Source: Pseudidiomarina sp. CB1 (GTDB taxonomy: Bacteria; Pseudomonadota; Gammaproteobacteria; Enterobacterales; Alteromonadaceae). From it: DNA of 64,000 nucleotides. This document shows positions 1 through 8,284 of this stretch, piece after piece. Every line of letters begins with the position of its first letter. Within the stretch, counting starts at the first letter, position 1. The position numbers were made by a program, and so were the translations under genes. The stretch is taken from positions 806,001-870,000 of the forward strand of contig NZ_JANTPU010000001.1 in assembly GCF_024752025.1 (NCBI RefSeq). Reading direction: 5' to 3'. The notes beneath the pieces are model-generated. The model was not told the DNA's origin, did no database searches, and worked only from the letters and a program-made list of their open reading frames with translations.

Positions 1-87
1 GGTAAAAATTGGATCGACCATTACCGCGAGCAACGTGAAGCCAAGCCGGTAAAAGAAGTCACCCGTGCGCGTGTCACGTCTCAGTAA
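1..87 (+). CDS. rsxE: RsxE/RnfE electron transport subunit, C-terminal end (partial)
   Basis: Only the last 28 codons lie in the window, ending in TAA at 85-87. The visible start GKNWID followed by a charged tail resembles the C-terminus of E. coli RsxE (GKYLID then a basic tail). RsxE is an inner-membrane subunit of the Rsx/Rnf ion-translocating ferredoxin:NAD oxidoreductase, which in enterics keeps SoxR reduced. rsxE immediately upstream of nth is the usual gammaproteobacterial order, and this supports the call. A soxR gene also lies in this window. The membrane part is outside the window, so identity rests on the tail and on synteny. Confidence 0.7.
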   Translation, partial: GKNWIDHYREQREAKPVKEVTRARVTSQ

Positions 88-109
88 GAAAGCAAAATAA
101 GAACAGGTT

Positions 110-748
110 ATGAACAAACAAAAACGCATCGAGATATTAACGCGTCTACGTGAAAATAATCCGAACCCAACCACAGAGCTCGAGTACAACTCGAGCTTTG
201 AGCTTTTAATTGCCGTGCTGCTGTCAGCGCAAGCAACCGATGTTGGTGTGAACAAGGCGACACGCAAGTTATTTCCGGCGGCCAATACACCGGCGGCAAT
301 GCTGGAACTTGGCGTCGATGGCGTTAAAAACTATATAAAGACCATCGGCTTATTTAATTCCAAGGCCGAGAACGTCATCAAAACCTGTGAGATCTTGGTC
401 AATGACCATGGCGGCGAAGTGCCTGAAGATCGGGAGGCGCTCGAAAACCTACCCGGCGTTGGTCGCAAGACCGCGAATGTCGTGCTGAATACCGCCTTTG
501 GTTGGCCCACGATTGCCGTTGACACCCATATCTTCCGCGTTTCGAACCGCACCAAGTTCGCCCCCGGCAAAACCGTGCGCGCCGTTGAAGATAAACTGGA
601 AAAAGTGATCCCAGCAGAGTTCAAAGTCGACGCCCACCATTGGTTTATTTTGCACGGCCGCTACACCTGCATTGCCCGCAAACCGCGTTGCGGCAGTTGC
701 ATTATTGAAGATTTGTGCGAATTTAAAGAAAAGACCTCAGACGAGTAA
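110..748 (+). CDS. nth: Endonuclease III
   Basis: DNA N-glycosylase/AP lyase of base-excision repair that removes oxidised pyrimidines. The 212-aa protein has the family's usual length. It carries the helix-hairpin-helix [12 protein letters not shown] with the catalytic lysine, the catalytic aspartate in AVDTHIFRV, and the C-terminal [4Fe-4S] ligands in the C-x6-C-x2-C-x5-C pattern ([17 protein letters not shown]). It is close to E. coli Nth over its whole length. It follows rsxE by 22 bp and precedes gloA by 11 bp, so the three are probably co-transcribed. Confidence 0.97.
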   Translation: MNKQKRIEILTRLRENNPNPTTELEYNSSFELLIAVLLSAQATDVGVNKATRKLFPAANTPAAMLELGVDGVKNYIKTIGLFNSKAENVIKTCEILVNDHGGEVPEDREALENLPGVGRKTANVVLNTAFGWPTIAVDTHIFRVSNRTKFAPGKTVRAVEDKLEKVIPAEFKVDAHHWFILHGRYTCIARKPRCGSCIIEDLCEFKEKTSDE

Positions 749-759
749 GGAGTACGACC

Positions 760-1158
760 ATGAGAATGTTACATACGATGCTACGCGTCGGTGACTTAGA
801 GCGCTCGATCAAGTTCTATACCGAACTCCTCGGTATGAAACTGCTACGCCAAGCCGACAACGAAGAATACAAGTACACCCTTGCTTTTGTCGGCTATGGC
901 GACGAGAAAGATCATACCGTGCTAGAACTGACCTACAACTGGGGCAAAAGTGAATACGACATGGGTGACGCTTACGGTCACATTGCTATTGGCGTTGAAG
1001 ACATTTATGGCTTATGCGAACAACTCGAGGCCAAAGGCGCCGACGTGTATCGTAAGCCAGGTCCAGTCAAAGGCGGCAAAACCGTGATTGCCTTCGTACG
1101 CGATCCTGACGGCTATGCTATTGAGCTTATTGACCGCAAACCAAGCGACGATTTATGA
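760..1158 (+). CDS. gloA: Lactoylglutathione lyase (glyoxalase I)
   Basis: Converts the hemithioacetal of methylglyoxal and glutathione to S-lactoylglutathione in the cytoplasm. The 132-aa single-domain VOC fold has the family start [17 protein letters not shown]. The metal ligands expected for the Ni-type enzyme are visible: His near residue 5, Glu in VLELTYNWG, His in GHIAIGV and Glu in YAIELI. A Shine-Dalgarno AAGGAG precedes the ATG. The stop overlaps the rnt start (ATGA), so translation is probably coupled. The nth-gloA-rnt order is a common gammaproteobacterial arrangement. Confidence 0.96.
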   Translation: MRMLHTMLRVGDLERSIKFYTELLGMKLLRQADNEEYKYTLAFVGYGDEKDHTVLELTYNWGKSEYDMGDAYGHIAIGVEDIYGLCEQLEAKGADVYRKPGPVKGGKTVIAFVRDPDGYAIELIDRKPSDDL

Positions 1159-1820
1159 GTGATTCAGACGCAAGTCTAATGAAACAACGTTTTCGCGGCT
1201 ATTTGCCGGTGGTCATCGACGTCGAGACCGCTGGCTTTAATGCGAAAACCGATGCGCTGTTAGAAATCGCCGCCGTAACCTTAAAGTTTGACGACGAAGG
1301 CTGGTTGCACCCCGACCAGACCTTCCACTATCACGTCGACCCGTTTGAGGGCGCAAACATTGAACAAGCGGCGCTTGATTTCAATGGCATAGACCCTGAT
1401 TCGCCGCTGCGCGGTGCGGTGCCCGAAGAAGAAGCCTTAAAAGAAATCTTCAAACCGATCCGCAAGGCGCAAAAAGACGCGGGCTGCCAGCGTTCAGTGT
1501 TGGTCGGCCATAACGCCACTTTCGATCATGGCTTTGTGATGGCTGCGGCCGAACGCGCAAACTTAAAGCGCAATCCGTTTCACCCGTTTGTGACTTTCGA
1601 TACCGCAGCTCTCGCTGCGTTAACACTCGGCCAAACGGTACTGATCAAAGCCTGCCAGGCTGCTGGCATTGCCTTTGATAGCAAAGAAGCGCACTCAGCG
1701 GTGTACGATACCGAACGCACCGCTGAACTCTTTTGTTGGATGGTCAACCGCTACAAAAACCTAGGTGGCTGGCCCCTTTCGCCCTCATCACTAGACTCAT
1801 CATCACGTAAGGAAGACTAA
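1155..1820 (+). CDS. rnt: Ribonuclease T
   Basis: 3'-5' exonuclease that trims the ends of tRNA and other stable RNAs. It is a DEDD-family enzyme: ExoI is seen as [21 protein letters not shown], ExoII around [12 protein letters not shown], and ExoIII as [14 protein letters not shown]. At 221 aa it matches the E. coli length and is nearly colinear with it, including KRNPFHPF. The start overlaps the gloA stop by 4 bp. The C-terminus has a short Ser-rich, charged extension ([11 protein letters not shown]) not seen in E. coli. Confidence 0.96.
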   Translation: MSDSDASLMKQRFRGYLPVVIDVETAGFNAKTDALLEIAAVTLKFDDEGWLHPDQTFHYHVDPFEGANIEQAALDFNGIDPDSPLRGAVPEEEALKEIFKPIRKAQKDAGCQRSVLVGHNATFDHGFVMAAAERANLKRNPFHPFVTFDTAALAALTLGQTVLIKACQAAGIAFDSKEAHSAVYDTERTAELFCWMVNRYKNLGGWPLSPSSLDSSSRKED

Positions 1821-1821
1821 G

Positions 1822-2520
1822 TTGAAATACCCAGTAAGCCTTGCTGCCGCGATGGCAGCCGTTGTTGGTTTTGCGCCTAGCGCACAAGCAGAAATCCTAT
1901 GGCAAGACGTCAGCCTGACCTACTTGAATGGCAGCAACTACGAAGTCGGTGACAGTGACCGCCAAGTGCTGACCTTTGAACACGCGGCTGGCCATAGTTG
2001 GGGCGACTCGTTCCTGTTTGTCGACCGCTTAGACTCTGATGACGGTTTCACCGAAACCTACGCCGAATTATCACCGCGTTTCAGCGTGATGAACTTTAGC
2101 GATGACAGCTTTTTTAGCGGCGTCTATGTTGCCACCACTTGGGAAATCGGCGATGGCTTTGACAACTACTTAGTCGGCCTTGGCACTGACTTGCGCCTAC
2201 CAGGTTTCGATTACTTTCAATTGAACGGCTACCGCCGCAGCAATGACTTCTACGAGAGCAATTACCAGCTCACCGCAGTCTGGGGCTTACCGTTAGGTGG
2301 CGAATTCTACTATGACGGCTTTATGGATTGGTCATCGGCCAGTACCGGTCACGCTGCCGAAATGAACTTCACCTCGCAGTTGAAGTACAACCTTGGCCCA
2401 ATGCTGGGTTACAGCAACCGCTTCTATGTGGGCTTCGAATACGCGCATTGGAACAATAAATTTGGCATTGACGGCATCGATGAGCGTAACTTAAATTTGT
2501 TGTTGAAGGTTCATTTCTAA
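1822..2520 (+). CDS. OmpK/Tsx-family outer membrane channel
   Basis: Probable outer-membrane beta-barrel of the nucleoside-specific channel (Tsx/OmpK, PF03502) family. It begins with TTG at 1822, preceded by AAGGAAG with suitable spacing. The first 23 residues form a clear signal peptide (cleavage after SAQA), and the mature protein starts EILWQDVSLTYLNGSNYE, which is typical of the family. Alternating aromatic-rich strands run to a terminal aromatic residue (LLLKVHF), as expected for BAM-dependent barrels. It starts 1 bp after the rnt stop. The substrate cannot be read from the sequence. Confidence 0.85.
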   Translation: MKYPVSLAAAMAAVVGFAPSAQAEILWQDVSLTYLNGSNYEVGDSDRQVLTFEHAAGHSWGDSFLFVDRLDSDDGFTETYAELSPRFSVMNFSDDSFFSGVYVATTWEIGDGFDNYLVGLGTDLRLPGFDYFQLNGYRRSNDFYESNYQLTAVWGLPLGGEFYYDGFMDWSSASTGHAAEMNFTSQLKYNLGPMLGYSNRFYVGFEYAHWNNKFGIDGIDERNLNLLLKVHF

Positions 2521-2551
2521 CGTTCATTACATAAAACAATAAGGACACCCC

Positions 2552-3169
2552 ATGGACGCAACGGCACCGAATTACTCAGGTTGGCAAGCACGTGTACCGC
2601 ACTTTCTCGCCATTGTTATCGTTGCCACCATGGTGTGGTCCTACATCAATCCGGCAGATGTGACCGTGTGGTGGGCCGAAATGATCCCCATCATGGCCAT
2701 TTTTGCCGGTTTGCTCGCCACCTATCGTGTCTTTCGCTTTAGCAACACCGCTTATGTGCTCATGAGCGTCTTGTTGGTTATGCACACCATAGGCGCGCAT
2801 TATACTTTTGCCAATGTGCCCTTTGACTGGGTTACCAACACCTTCGATTTCGAACGCAATCACTACGACCGCATCGCCCATTTTAGCGTAGGTTTCTATG
2901 CCTACGGTGCCGCCGAACTACTGGTGCGTAAACAGTGGGCTCGCCCTGTCACCGCCATGTTCTTCGGTTTGTTTTTCATTATGTCGGTCGCTGCAGCCTA
3001 CGAGATGATCGAATGGCAGTTCGCCGTCATTGAAGGTGGTGACGCAGGCATTGAATTTTTAGGTTCACAAGGCGACGTTTGGGACGCGCAAAAAGACATG
3101 CTCGCCGACACCCTTGGTGCTATCACCACCTTAGTGCTGTTCGCATTTTCACGCTGGAACCGAGGTTAG
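2552..3169 (+). CDS. DUF2238 (YjdF-like) inner membrane protein
   Basis: A 205-aa polytopic membrane protein of the DUF2238 family, whose function is not established. About five hydrophobic segments are visible, beginning near residues 15-30 and ending near 185-200. Conserved family features include the YDRIAHFSVGFYAYG stretch and YEMIEWQFAVIEGGDAG with a following DVWDAQKDMLAD, whose acidic residues may bind metal. An AAGGACA ribosome-binding site precedes the ATG. It lies 31 bp after the OmpK-like gene and is the last gene of this plus-strand run. Confidence 0.85.
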   Translation: MDATAPNYSGWQARVPHFLAIVIVATMVWSYINPADVTVWWAEMIPIMAIFAGLLATYRVFRFSNTAYVLMSVLLVMHTIGAHYTFANVPFDWVTNTFDFERNHYDRIAHFSVGFYAYGAAELLVRKQWARPVTAMFFGLFFIMSVAAAYEMIEWQFAVIEGGDAGIEFLGSQGDVWDAQKDMLADTLGAITTLVLFAFSRWNRG

Positions 3170-3176
3170 ATCGTAA

Positions 3177-3201
3177 GGCCGCTGTTTACTTCTCAGCGGC
3201 C
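3177..3201. terminator. Hairpin shared by convergent genes
   Basis: GGCCGCTG (3177-3184) and CAGCGGCC (3194-3201) form a perfect 8-bp stem with a 9-nt loop between the DUF2238 gene and the convergent DUF6435 gene. It overlaps the last codons of the minus-strand gene. T-runs are weak on both sides, so a bidirectional terminator is probable but not certain. Confidence 0.5.
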
Positions 3202-3362
3202 TCAGTTTCCTGAATCTTCTTCCACAGCTCATCAGCTTCTTGACTGATATGCGAACTACCACGGATGTCACCGTTGCGTTGCATTTCCATCGCTTTCTTT
3301 TGCAGTTGCTCCAATTCTTTACGCATCTTCTTGGTCGGGCTCGACTTAAATAATCCAAACAT
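3186..3362 (-). CDS. DUF6435 family small protein
   Basis: A 58-aa, highly charged, mostly alpha-helical cytoplasmic protein starting MFGLFKSSPTKKMRKELEQL. It resembles the DUF6435 family of small gammaproteobacterial proteins (MFG start, a basic helix, then an RNGDIRG motif). I chose ATG at 3362 because family members begin MFG. A GTG at 3371 would add three residues. Function is unknown. Confidence 0.75.
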   Translation of the reverse strand: MFGLFKSSPTKKMRKELEQLQKKAMEMQRNGDIRGSSHISQEADELWKKIQETEAAEK

Positions 3363-3471
3363 CTTTGTCACTCATTTTGTTGGTTTCAGAGTAATACGTT
3401 TACGGCTTTCAAACGGTTTTCTGGGAGTGGACTATACTAGTAGCTTGCTTCTTCGCATAAGGAAAACGATC

Positions 3472-4668
3472 ATGCGCCCTCTTGTTCTATTGTTTTGCTT
3501 GCTTACTGTAATAAGTGACTCGGTGTGCTTTGCCCAAGAAGCAAGCTATAGCGATGGACATCTCAATGTAAAGAAACGTTTTACCGCAATTGAAGTCGAG
3601 GCGTTAACAGCAGACTTTCGTGGCATCACAACCTCGACTGGAAAACGAGAAGGTCTATTCCCAATCAAACAAACCGGCGTCAGCACAGCGCCGATTGTCC
3701 GTGCTGCACAAGCTTATTTGAGCCTTTTGTCGGCACCCGAATTAATTCGTACCCAGTTTGCAGTCGACGATCCTGAATGGCGCCGATGGTTTAACGTTGA
3801 TAATGGCATTTACGTGCGTCAGGGATTAAGCCTTAAAGAAATGAACGAACAGCAACGTGCTGCTGCTTGGCATTTATTTCAAGTCTCGCTCAGCGCTAAA
3901 GGTATAGAACTGAGTCGCAACATCATGAAAACCGATCAAACCCTAGCCGAATTAAATGACAGCCTGTTCCTTGACGAGCAATTGTATTTCTTAACAGTCA
4001 TGGGAACGCCTAGTGAAAAAAAACCATGGGGTTGGCAACTCGACGGGCATCATTTAGTGATCAATTACTTTGTCATGGGCGATCAAGTGGTCATGACCCC
4101 CAGTTTTTGGGGCGCTGAACCAGCGATCACCACCAGCGGCAAGTACGCCGGAAATACAGTCCTTCAAAACGAACAAAATCAGGGTTTAGCCTTCATGCAA
4201 AAGCTCTCTGCCGAACAGCAAAAAAAGGCTACTTTGGACACCCGCAAGACCAAAGATGACATGCAAGCCGGTGCACACAAAGATAACCTGGTACTTGACT
4301 ATGCAGGACTCAATGGCGCTGCCATGACTGCGACACAGCAACAAGAATTGCTAGAGTTAATTAGTCTTTATATCAGTAACCTGCGTGAAGGCCATGCGGA
4401 AGTTAGGATGGATGAAGTAAAAACTCATCTCAATGATACTTGGTTTGCCTGGATCGGTGGTACTACGAAAGAGAGCGTCTTTTACTATCGTATCCACAGC
4501 CCAGTGTTGCTCATCGAATTCGACCATCAACGCCCTGTAGGAACTGCCATGCTTAATCAGCCAGGCATTCCTACGCGTGACCATATTCATATTATCGTGC
4601 GGACTCCGAACGGTAACGATTATGGTAAAGACCTTTTAGGACAACACTTAGCAAAGCACGCTCACTGA
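3472..4668 (+). CDS. DUF3500 domain secreted protein
   Basis: A 398-aa exported protein. The open frame extends upstream to 3265, but ATG 3472 has a good AAGGAAA ribosome-binding site and opens a signal peptide (MRPLVLLFCLLTVISDSVCFAQ). A -10-like TATACT lies at 3433-3438. The mature part shows DUF3500 hallmarks: FMGTPSEKKPWGWQLDGHHL-type sequence, a following YFVMGDQVVMTPSFWGAEP, and a C-terminal HIHIIVRTPNGNDYG. The family is often annotated only as a hypothetical exported protein. The His/Trp-rich conserved blocks suggest an enzyme, but none is established here. Confidence 0.85.
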   Translation: MRPLVLLFCLLTVISDSVCFAQEASYSDGHLNVKKRFTAIEVEALTADFRGITTSTGKREGLFPIKQTGVSTAPIVRAAQAYLSLLSAPELIRTQFAVDDPEWRRWFNVDNGIYVRQGLSLKEMNEQQRAAAWHLFQVSLSAKGIELSRNIMKTDQTLAELNDSLFLDEQLYFLTVMGTPSEKKPWGWQLDGHHLVINYFVMGDQVVMTPSFWGAEPAITTSGKYAGNTVLQNEQNQGLAFMQKLSAEQQKKATLDTRKTKDDMQAGAHKDNLVLDYAGLNGAAMTATQQQELLELISLYISNLREGHAEVRMDEVKTHLNDTWFAWIGGTTKESVFYYRIHSPVLLIEFDHQRPVGTAMLNQPGIPTRDHIHIIVRTPNGNDYGKDLLGQHLAKHAH

Positions 4669-5480
4669 ATTGATAAGGATAGTTGCCTAACCAAACGATG
4701 AACCTCGGCCACCACCAGCTCAGGTTCATCGCGTTGCGGAAAGTGGTAGCTCTTGTCGGTGAGCACCGCACGTCCTTGTGGAAAGGCTTCGGCCCAGTCT
4801 TTATGGAGCTGCCCCCACATTGCACGTGCCTCGTCGGTGAAAAACAACAGCGGTGGGTCGTCGTAGGTTTTGACTGACGCTATTACCGTAACGGGAATAT
4901 CACCAATCTGCTCATAATCAGGTAGCGGGCGTTTTGCCCAAAAATCGAGATACTGGTTCGACATACCGTTTTGCATATCATCGAGCTTCACCTGCGCAAT
5001 TTCTTTTTCCGCTTGCTCTAGATCGATGGCTCGCATGATATCCACGTCATGTTCTGACGCTGGTTCAATCAACATCAGCGCTGCGACTCGCTCGGGATAG
5101 CGTGCGGCAAACACCCGAGCAATGTAGGCGCCATACGAATGCGCCACATACACGACCGGACCTTCGACCTTCAAAGCTTCCAGCAAGGCGAGTGCTTCAT
5201 CCGCGTATTCTTCTGAGCTGTAGTTCTTGCGAATCTGCGCGGAATTGCCATTCCCCAAGCGCGAATAACGAATGGTGCGATACTGCTTGGTAAGTTCGTT
5301 ATAAACGGGATCCCAGTCAACAAGTCCCGCCGAACCACCCGCCTCGAGCAATAGCGTAACTTTGCCCTCACCTTGGTCCTGATACTCCATGGCATGACCA
5401 TTAATGGTAACGAAGTGCGGTTCGTTCGAAGAAACAGGAAGTGAAAGCAATGCAAGGCAGATAAAAGTGATAATTTTCAT
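4662..5480 (-). CDS. Secreted alpha/beta hydrolase
   Basis: A 272-aa alpha/beta-hydrolase-fold protein with an N-terminal signal peptide (MKIITFICLALLSLPVSS). The nucleophile elbow is AHSYGA, an Ala variant of the usual GxSxG, and the oxyanion region is LLEAGGSAG. The segment LMLIEPASEHD is typical of the fold, and a C-terminal His (KSYHFPQRDEP) probably completes the triad. It converges on the DUF3500 gene with a 7-bp overlap. The substrate is unknown; a periplasmic esterase or peptidase-like role is possible. Confidence 0.8.
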   Translation of the reverse strand: MKIITFICLALLSLPVSSNEPHFVTINGHAMEYQDQGEGKVTLLLEAGGSAGLVDWDPVYNELTKQYRTIRYSRLGNGNSAQIRKNYSSEEYADEALALLEALKVEGPVVYVAHSYGAYIARVFAARYPERVAALMLIEPASEHDVDIMRAIDLEQAEKEIAQVKLDDMQNGMSNQYLDFWAKRPLPDYEQIGDIPVTVIASVKTYDDPPLLFFTDEARAMWGQLHKDWAEAFPQGRAVLTDKSYHFPQRDEPELVVAEVHRLVRQLSLSIQ

Positions 5481-5566
5481 GGTGTTTAGCGCTTGTGAAC
5501 GACGTGGCTTGTGTGTAGTTTCATAATAACTTATTCAAACGAACAAACCCACAGAAGGACATAGCA

Positions 5567-5884
5567 ATGCCCGTTTACGCGCTCAACCTTTTCGACATTG
5601 CCAACAAAGCGGAATACCTTGCTTACGCGCGCCGCTCAGTCAAAGAAGTGACGTCCCATGGCGGCAAAGTCATTTCACTTGGTAAGTTCAAAGAAGCCGC
5701 ACAGGGCGATATCATCCCACGTACTGTGATGATCTTGGTCGAGTGGGAGTCTAAACAGGCATTTGACAGCTACTGCAACGACCCTGCCCTTGCCGATTTG
5801 CATCCGCATCGCGAGAATGGAACCAAAAATTACATCTGGCACCTGTTTGATAAACTGGATGACTTACGCCCGCTGCTGAAGTGA
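5567..5884 (+). CDS. DUF1330 family protein
   Basis: A 105-aa cytoplasmic protein with the ferredoxin-like alpha+beta barrel expected of DUF1330. Visible features are YALNLFDIANKAEYLAYA, GGKVISLG, and VEWESKQAFDSYCNDPA followed by HPHREN. An AGAAGGA ribosome-binding site precedes the ATG. Family function is unclear. It is a single gene with its own upstream region, divergent from the hydrolase at 4662-5480. Confidence 0.82.
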   Translation: MPVYALNLFDIANKAEYLAYARRSVKEVTSHGGKVISLGKFKEAAQGDIIPRTVMILVEWESKQAFDSYCNDPALADLHPHRENGTKNYIWHLFDKLDDLRPLLK

Positions 5885-5901
5885 CGATTGCTCAAATAAA
5901 T

Positions 5902-6303
5902 CTATTCAGGTGAACCAGTAAATTCTGGCGCTGCCGCGATTATGTCTTCCCACTCGGCTTTGCTCTTGGTAAAAATGTGAGCGGTTGGCGCGATCGCGAC
6001 GGGCGTATCGAGACAGCCCGCCGGAACTACCAGCAACCCTTCGTTTTGCGTATTCGGCAAAGCCGAACCACAGTGTTTGCAAAAGCTTTTACTATGGCGC
6101 GAGTCTGGCAGCGAATAGGACGTCACCGCCTTCTCACCCGCTTGCCAATTCAGTTCCGCAGACTGCGAGAACAAGTTGGCAGCATGCGCCGAGCCGGTGT
6201 CTTTTTGACAGTGCTTACAGTGACATAAAAAGAAGCTGTCGAACTCGCCTTCAATTTCGAATTTAACCGTGCCACAAAGGCATGAGCCGCGGTGGATTGT
6301 CAT
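5902..6303 (-). CDS. GFA/CENP-V family zinc protein
   Basis: A 133-aa protein of the glutathione-dependent formaldehyde-activating (GFA)/CENP-V family. The zinc-binding cysteines are seen as CLCG, CHCKHC and CKHC. The family includes S-hydroxymethylglutathione synthases, but most bacterial members have no proven substrate. It overlaps the upstream MFS gene by 4 bp (ATGA), so the two are translationally coupled. A second, divergent GFA protein lies at 7720-8139. Confidence 0.87.
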   Translation of the reverse strand: MTIHRGSCLCGTVKFEIEGEFDSFFLCHCKHCQKDTGSAHAANLFSQSAELNWQAGEKAVTSYSLPDSRHSKSFCKHCGSALPNTQNEGLLVVPAGCLDTPVAIAPTAHIFTKSKAEWEDIIAAAPEFTGSPE

Positions 6304-7610
6304 TGATTTTCCTTGTCTAACGTAGCTGGGAGTTTAGGTTCTTCCTGCTCCACTTGTTCTGAATAATCGCTTTGCAACGGCTCGCCTTCATCATCAAGCA
6401 GCTGATAGTCATACGCAGCTTGGAGCCCAGCTTCATCTTCAGGAGCGCCACTCTCAAGTTCAGTACGCCCAGGGTACAGTGGCGATAGTAGCGATATAAA
6501 AATACCCGCTGCGGCGAACATTGAAAAGCTATCGGCGTAGCCAAGTTTCTCGACAAACAGACCAATAATTGGCGAACCTACAGCTTGACCCAGCGCACAA
6601 GCCACGAAAGCTAACACTGGCCCTACCGACAAGTGTCCCGGCAACAAACGAATGGCGGTCATCAAATATAGTCCCGTAAGGCTCATGTACGCCAAGCCGA
6701 AAATCATCGCTGAAAAGACCGCAAGATAAATTTGCCCAGGACTCGCAGCCAACAAGGTCAAGCTGGTTGTTAACATCATCAGCATCAATGCGTGCGTGAT
6801 AGCGGGATTATTTCTATCGGCCAAATCACTGATAATCGCCCCACCCAATCCGGCAATGCCAAGCGCTAGCCAAAGCCAACCACTTTGCTGCGATGAAAGT
6901 GCGCCTAGGTTGATGGCTAAGTCTGGCCCAAAGGTCCAATACGCCGATGCAATAAAGCCCATAGCAAAGGCAAACAGGAATAAGCTGAACAAGCGCCAAC
7001 TTTGTCTTACCGTGATCTTAGGTGGCGGTGCGGCATCTGACGGACGAACGCGTGAAACCGACGGTATGAGATACCACGCAAGAAACACACCGACAATGGC
7101 AAACAGCGTGAACGAGAAATAGGCGTAACGCCAGGCACCAACAAGCAATACCACTGCGGGAACAGAAAGTGCGACACCAATACTGGTTCCGGCGTTCATA
7201 ACTGAGCTCACACGCCCGTGGATGGAGCGATCAACCAACGCCTGCATGGCAGCGGTGAGCGCCGGCATCATCAAGCCCGTGCAGACACCGCACGCAACCA
7301 CGCCAACACCAAGCAGAATGGGCCCTCTGGCTTGACTCATCAGCGCCAAACCGACAACGGCAAATGCCGCAGATAAAACGGTGGTATTACGCGCACCAAA
7401 GTACTTAGTAACAAGAGGCGCAACTAAACTGATAAGGACAAAGCTAATGAGCGGAAGCGCCGCGATGGTACCAATGGTGTTCGCACTAAGTGCAAGATCG
7501 GCCCGAATCTGCGGCACAAACAAACCAAAGGCAAACCGCGCTAGGCCAAAACTTATCGCAATAAGAATGGCACCAACCAGCGCAAAACGCATTCCTGAGA
7601 CCTGTTGCAT
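6300..7610 (-). CDS. MFS transporter with acidic C-terminal tail
   Basis: A 12-helix major facilitator permease of about 436 aa. I chose ATG at 7610, which has GGGAG eight bases upstream. An in-frame TTG lies 18 nt earlier. The N-terminal helix pattern (GLARFAFGLFVPQIRADL) and the mid-loop RVRPSDAAPPP fit YbfB/CynX-like MFS proteins. The last roughly 50 residues form an unusually acidic cytoplasmic tail (EDEAGLQ, LDDEGEPLQ, EQVEQEEP) beyond the final helix. It is coupled to the GFA gene. Substrate is unknown. Confidence 0.85.
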   Translation of the reverse strand: MQQVSGMRFALVGAILIAISFGLARFAFGLFVPQIRADLALSANTIGTIAALPLISFVLISLVAPLVTKYFGARNTTVLSAAFAVVGLALMSQARGPILLGVGVVACGVCTGLMMPALTAAMQALVDRSIHGRVSSVMNAGTSIGVALSVPAVVLLVGAWRYAYFSFTLFAIVGVFLAWYLIPSVSRVRPSDAAPPPKITVRQSWRLFSLFLFAFAMGFIASAYWTFGPDLAINLGALSSQQSGWLWLALGIAGLGGAIISDLADRNNPAITHALMLMMLTTSLTLLAASPGQIYLAVFSAMIFGLAYMSLTGLYLMTAIRLLPGHLSVGPVLAFVACALGQAVGSPIIGLFVEKLGYADSFSMFAAAGIFISLLSPLYPGRTELESGAPEDEAGLQAAYDYQLLDDEGEPLQSDYSEQVEQEEPKLPATLDKENQ

Positions 7611-7719
7611 CGTATCGTCTCCCGTCAATGGGCGGCGGATTTAGACTCTCGTCATTCTCGGGAGTCGTGCTACAAGTCTAGGAGCCATTCTCGGGTTTCG
7701 AAAGAAAAGAGTCTGTTCG

Positions 7720-8139
7720 TTAACTGCGATCCGCAGGGTGATTCACACCATCATAGGTCGGAATACCCTCAATTTTTAACGGATTAATACCTTCTAAGCA
7801 TGCCACATTAAAGCCATATTGGCTCGGATTGGAACGCCGCTGATGATGGGTGTAAATGCCACATTTGGAGCAAAAATAATGCTTTGCCGTTCGTGTGTTG
7901 AATTGATACAACGTCAACAATTCCGCACCCTTCACGATATTGATACCTGACAAAGGCACTGACGCAGCTATGGCGCCTCTTCGACGGCACATGGAGCAAT
8001 CGCAACGGCGCACATCGACAAGCCCGTCGGGCAAAGTTAATTCAATCTCTACCGCGCCGCAGTGACACGTAGCTTTGTGCTTCGGTTGAATGGGAACGCC
8101 ATCCACTTGTTTTAGGTTTAGGGTCATACTTGGTCGCAT
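7720..8139 (-). CDS. GFA/CENP-V family zinc protein (second copy)
   Basis: About 139 aa, with the GFA cysteine pattern CHCGAVE, CDCSMCRRRGA and CSKCGIYTHHQRR. The frame is open to 8223, but the upstream part reads through the attC-like element, so I start at ATG 8139. ATG 8127 is an alternative. It is only distantly similar to the GFA protein at 5902-6303. It lies directly downstream of the attC-like site at 8197-8277, so it may be the last cassette of the array or the first chromosomal gene beyond it. Confidence 0.85.
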   Translation of the reverse strand: MRPSMTLNLKQVDGVPIQPKHKATCHCGAVEIELTLPDGLVDVRRCDCSMCRRRGAIAASVPLSGINIVKGAELLTLYQFNTRTAKHYFCSKCGIYTHHQRRSNPSQYGFNVACLEGINPLKIEGIPTYDGVNHPADRS

Positions 8140-8196
8140 GCTCCGTTTTTGCTGTGGGGGTATAAAACCGTTCTTCCGCTTTGTGCCAAGAGCGGA

Positions 8197-8277
8197 CGTT
8201 AACGCCAGCCGTAACCGGCGCATTTGTAGTGAGCGTAGCGAACGAAAAATGCGTCCGAGTTCACGGCCTTGTTAGGC
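8197..8277 (-). repeat. Integron attC-like recombination site
   Basis: Read on the minus strand, the element starts with R'' GCCTAAC (plus 8271-8277), which fits RYYYAAC. It ends with GGCGTTAACG, whose GTTA core occupies the R' position. Between them lie complementary outer arms (GGCCGTGAACTCGG against CCGGTTACGGC) and inner arms (GACGCATTT against AAATGCGCC) around a loop containing TTCGTTCGCTACGCTCAC. This layout and the 81-bp length are those of an attC site. It follows the HEPN-like gene directly, as expected for a cassette in minus orientation. Confidence 0.8.
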
Positions 8278-8284
8278 AATTTAT

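Noticed and set aside
3265-3471. N-terminal extension of the DUF3500 gene
   Set aside because: It is antisense to the DUF6435 gene. A signal peptide and a ribosome-binding site start at 3472.
7653-7695. Direct repeat CATTCTCGGG, 32 bp apart, upstream of the MFS gene
   Set aside because: Two copies of 10 bp near a promoter may be an operator, but there is no dyad or known motif to support a call.
8140-8223. Extension of the second GFA gene through the attC-like element
   Set aside because: The sequence is explained by the recombination site and shows no family similarity.
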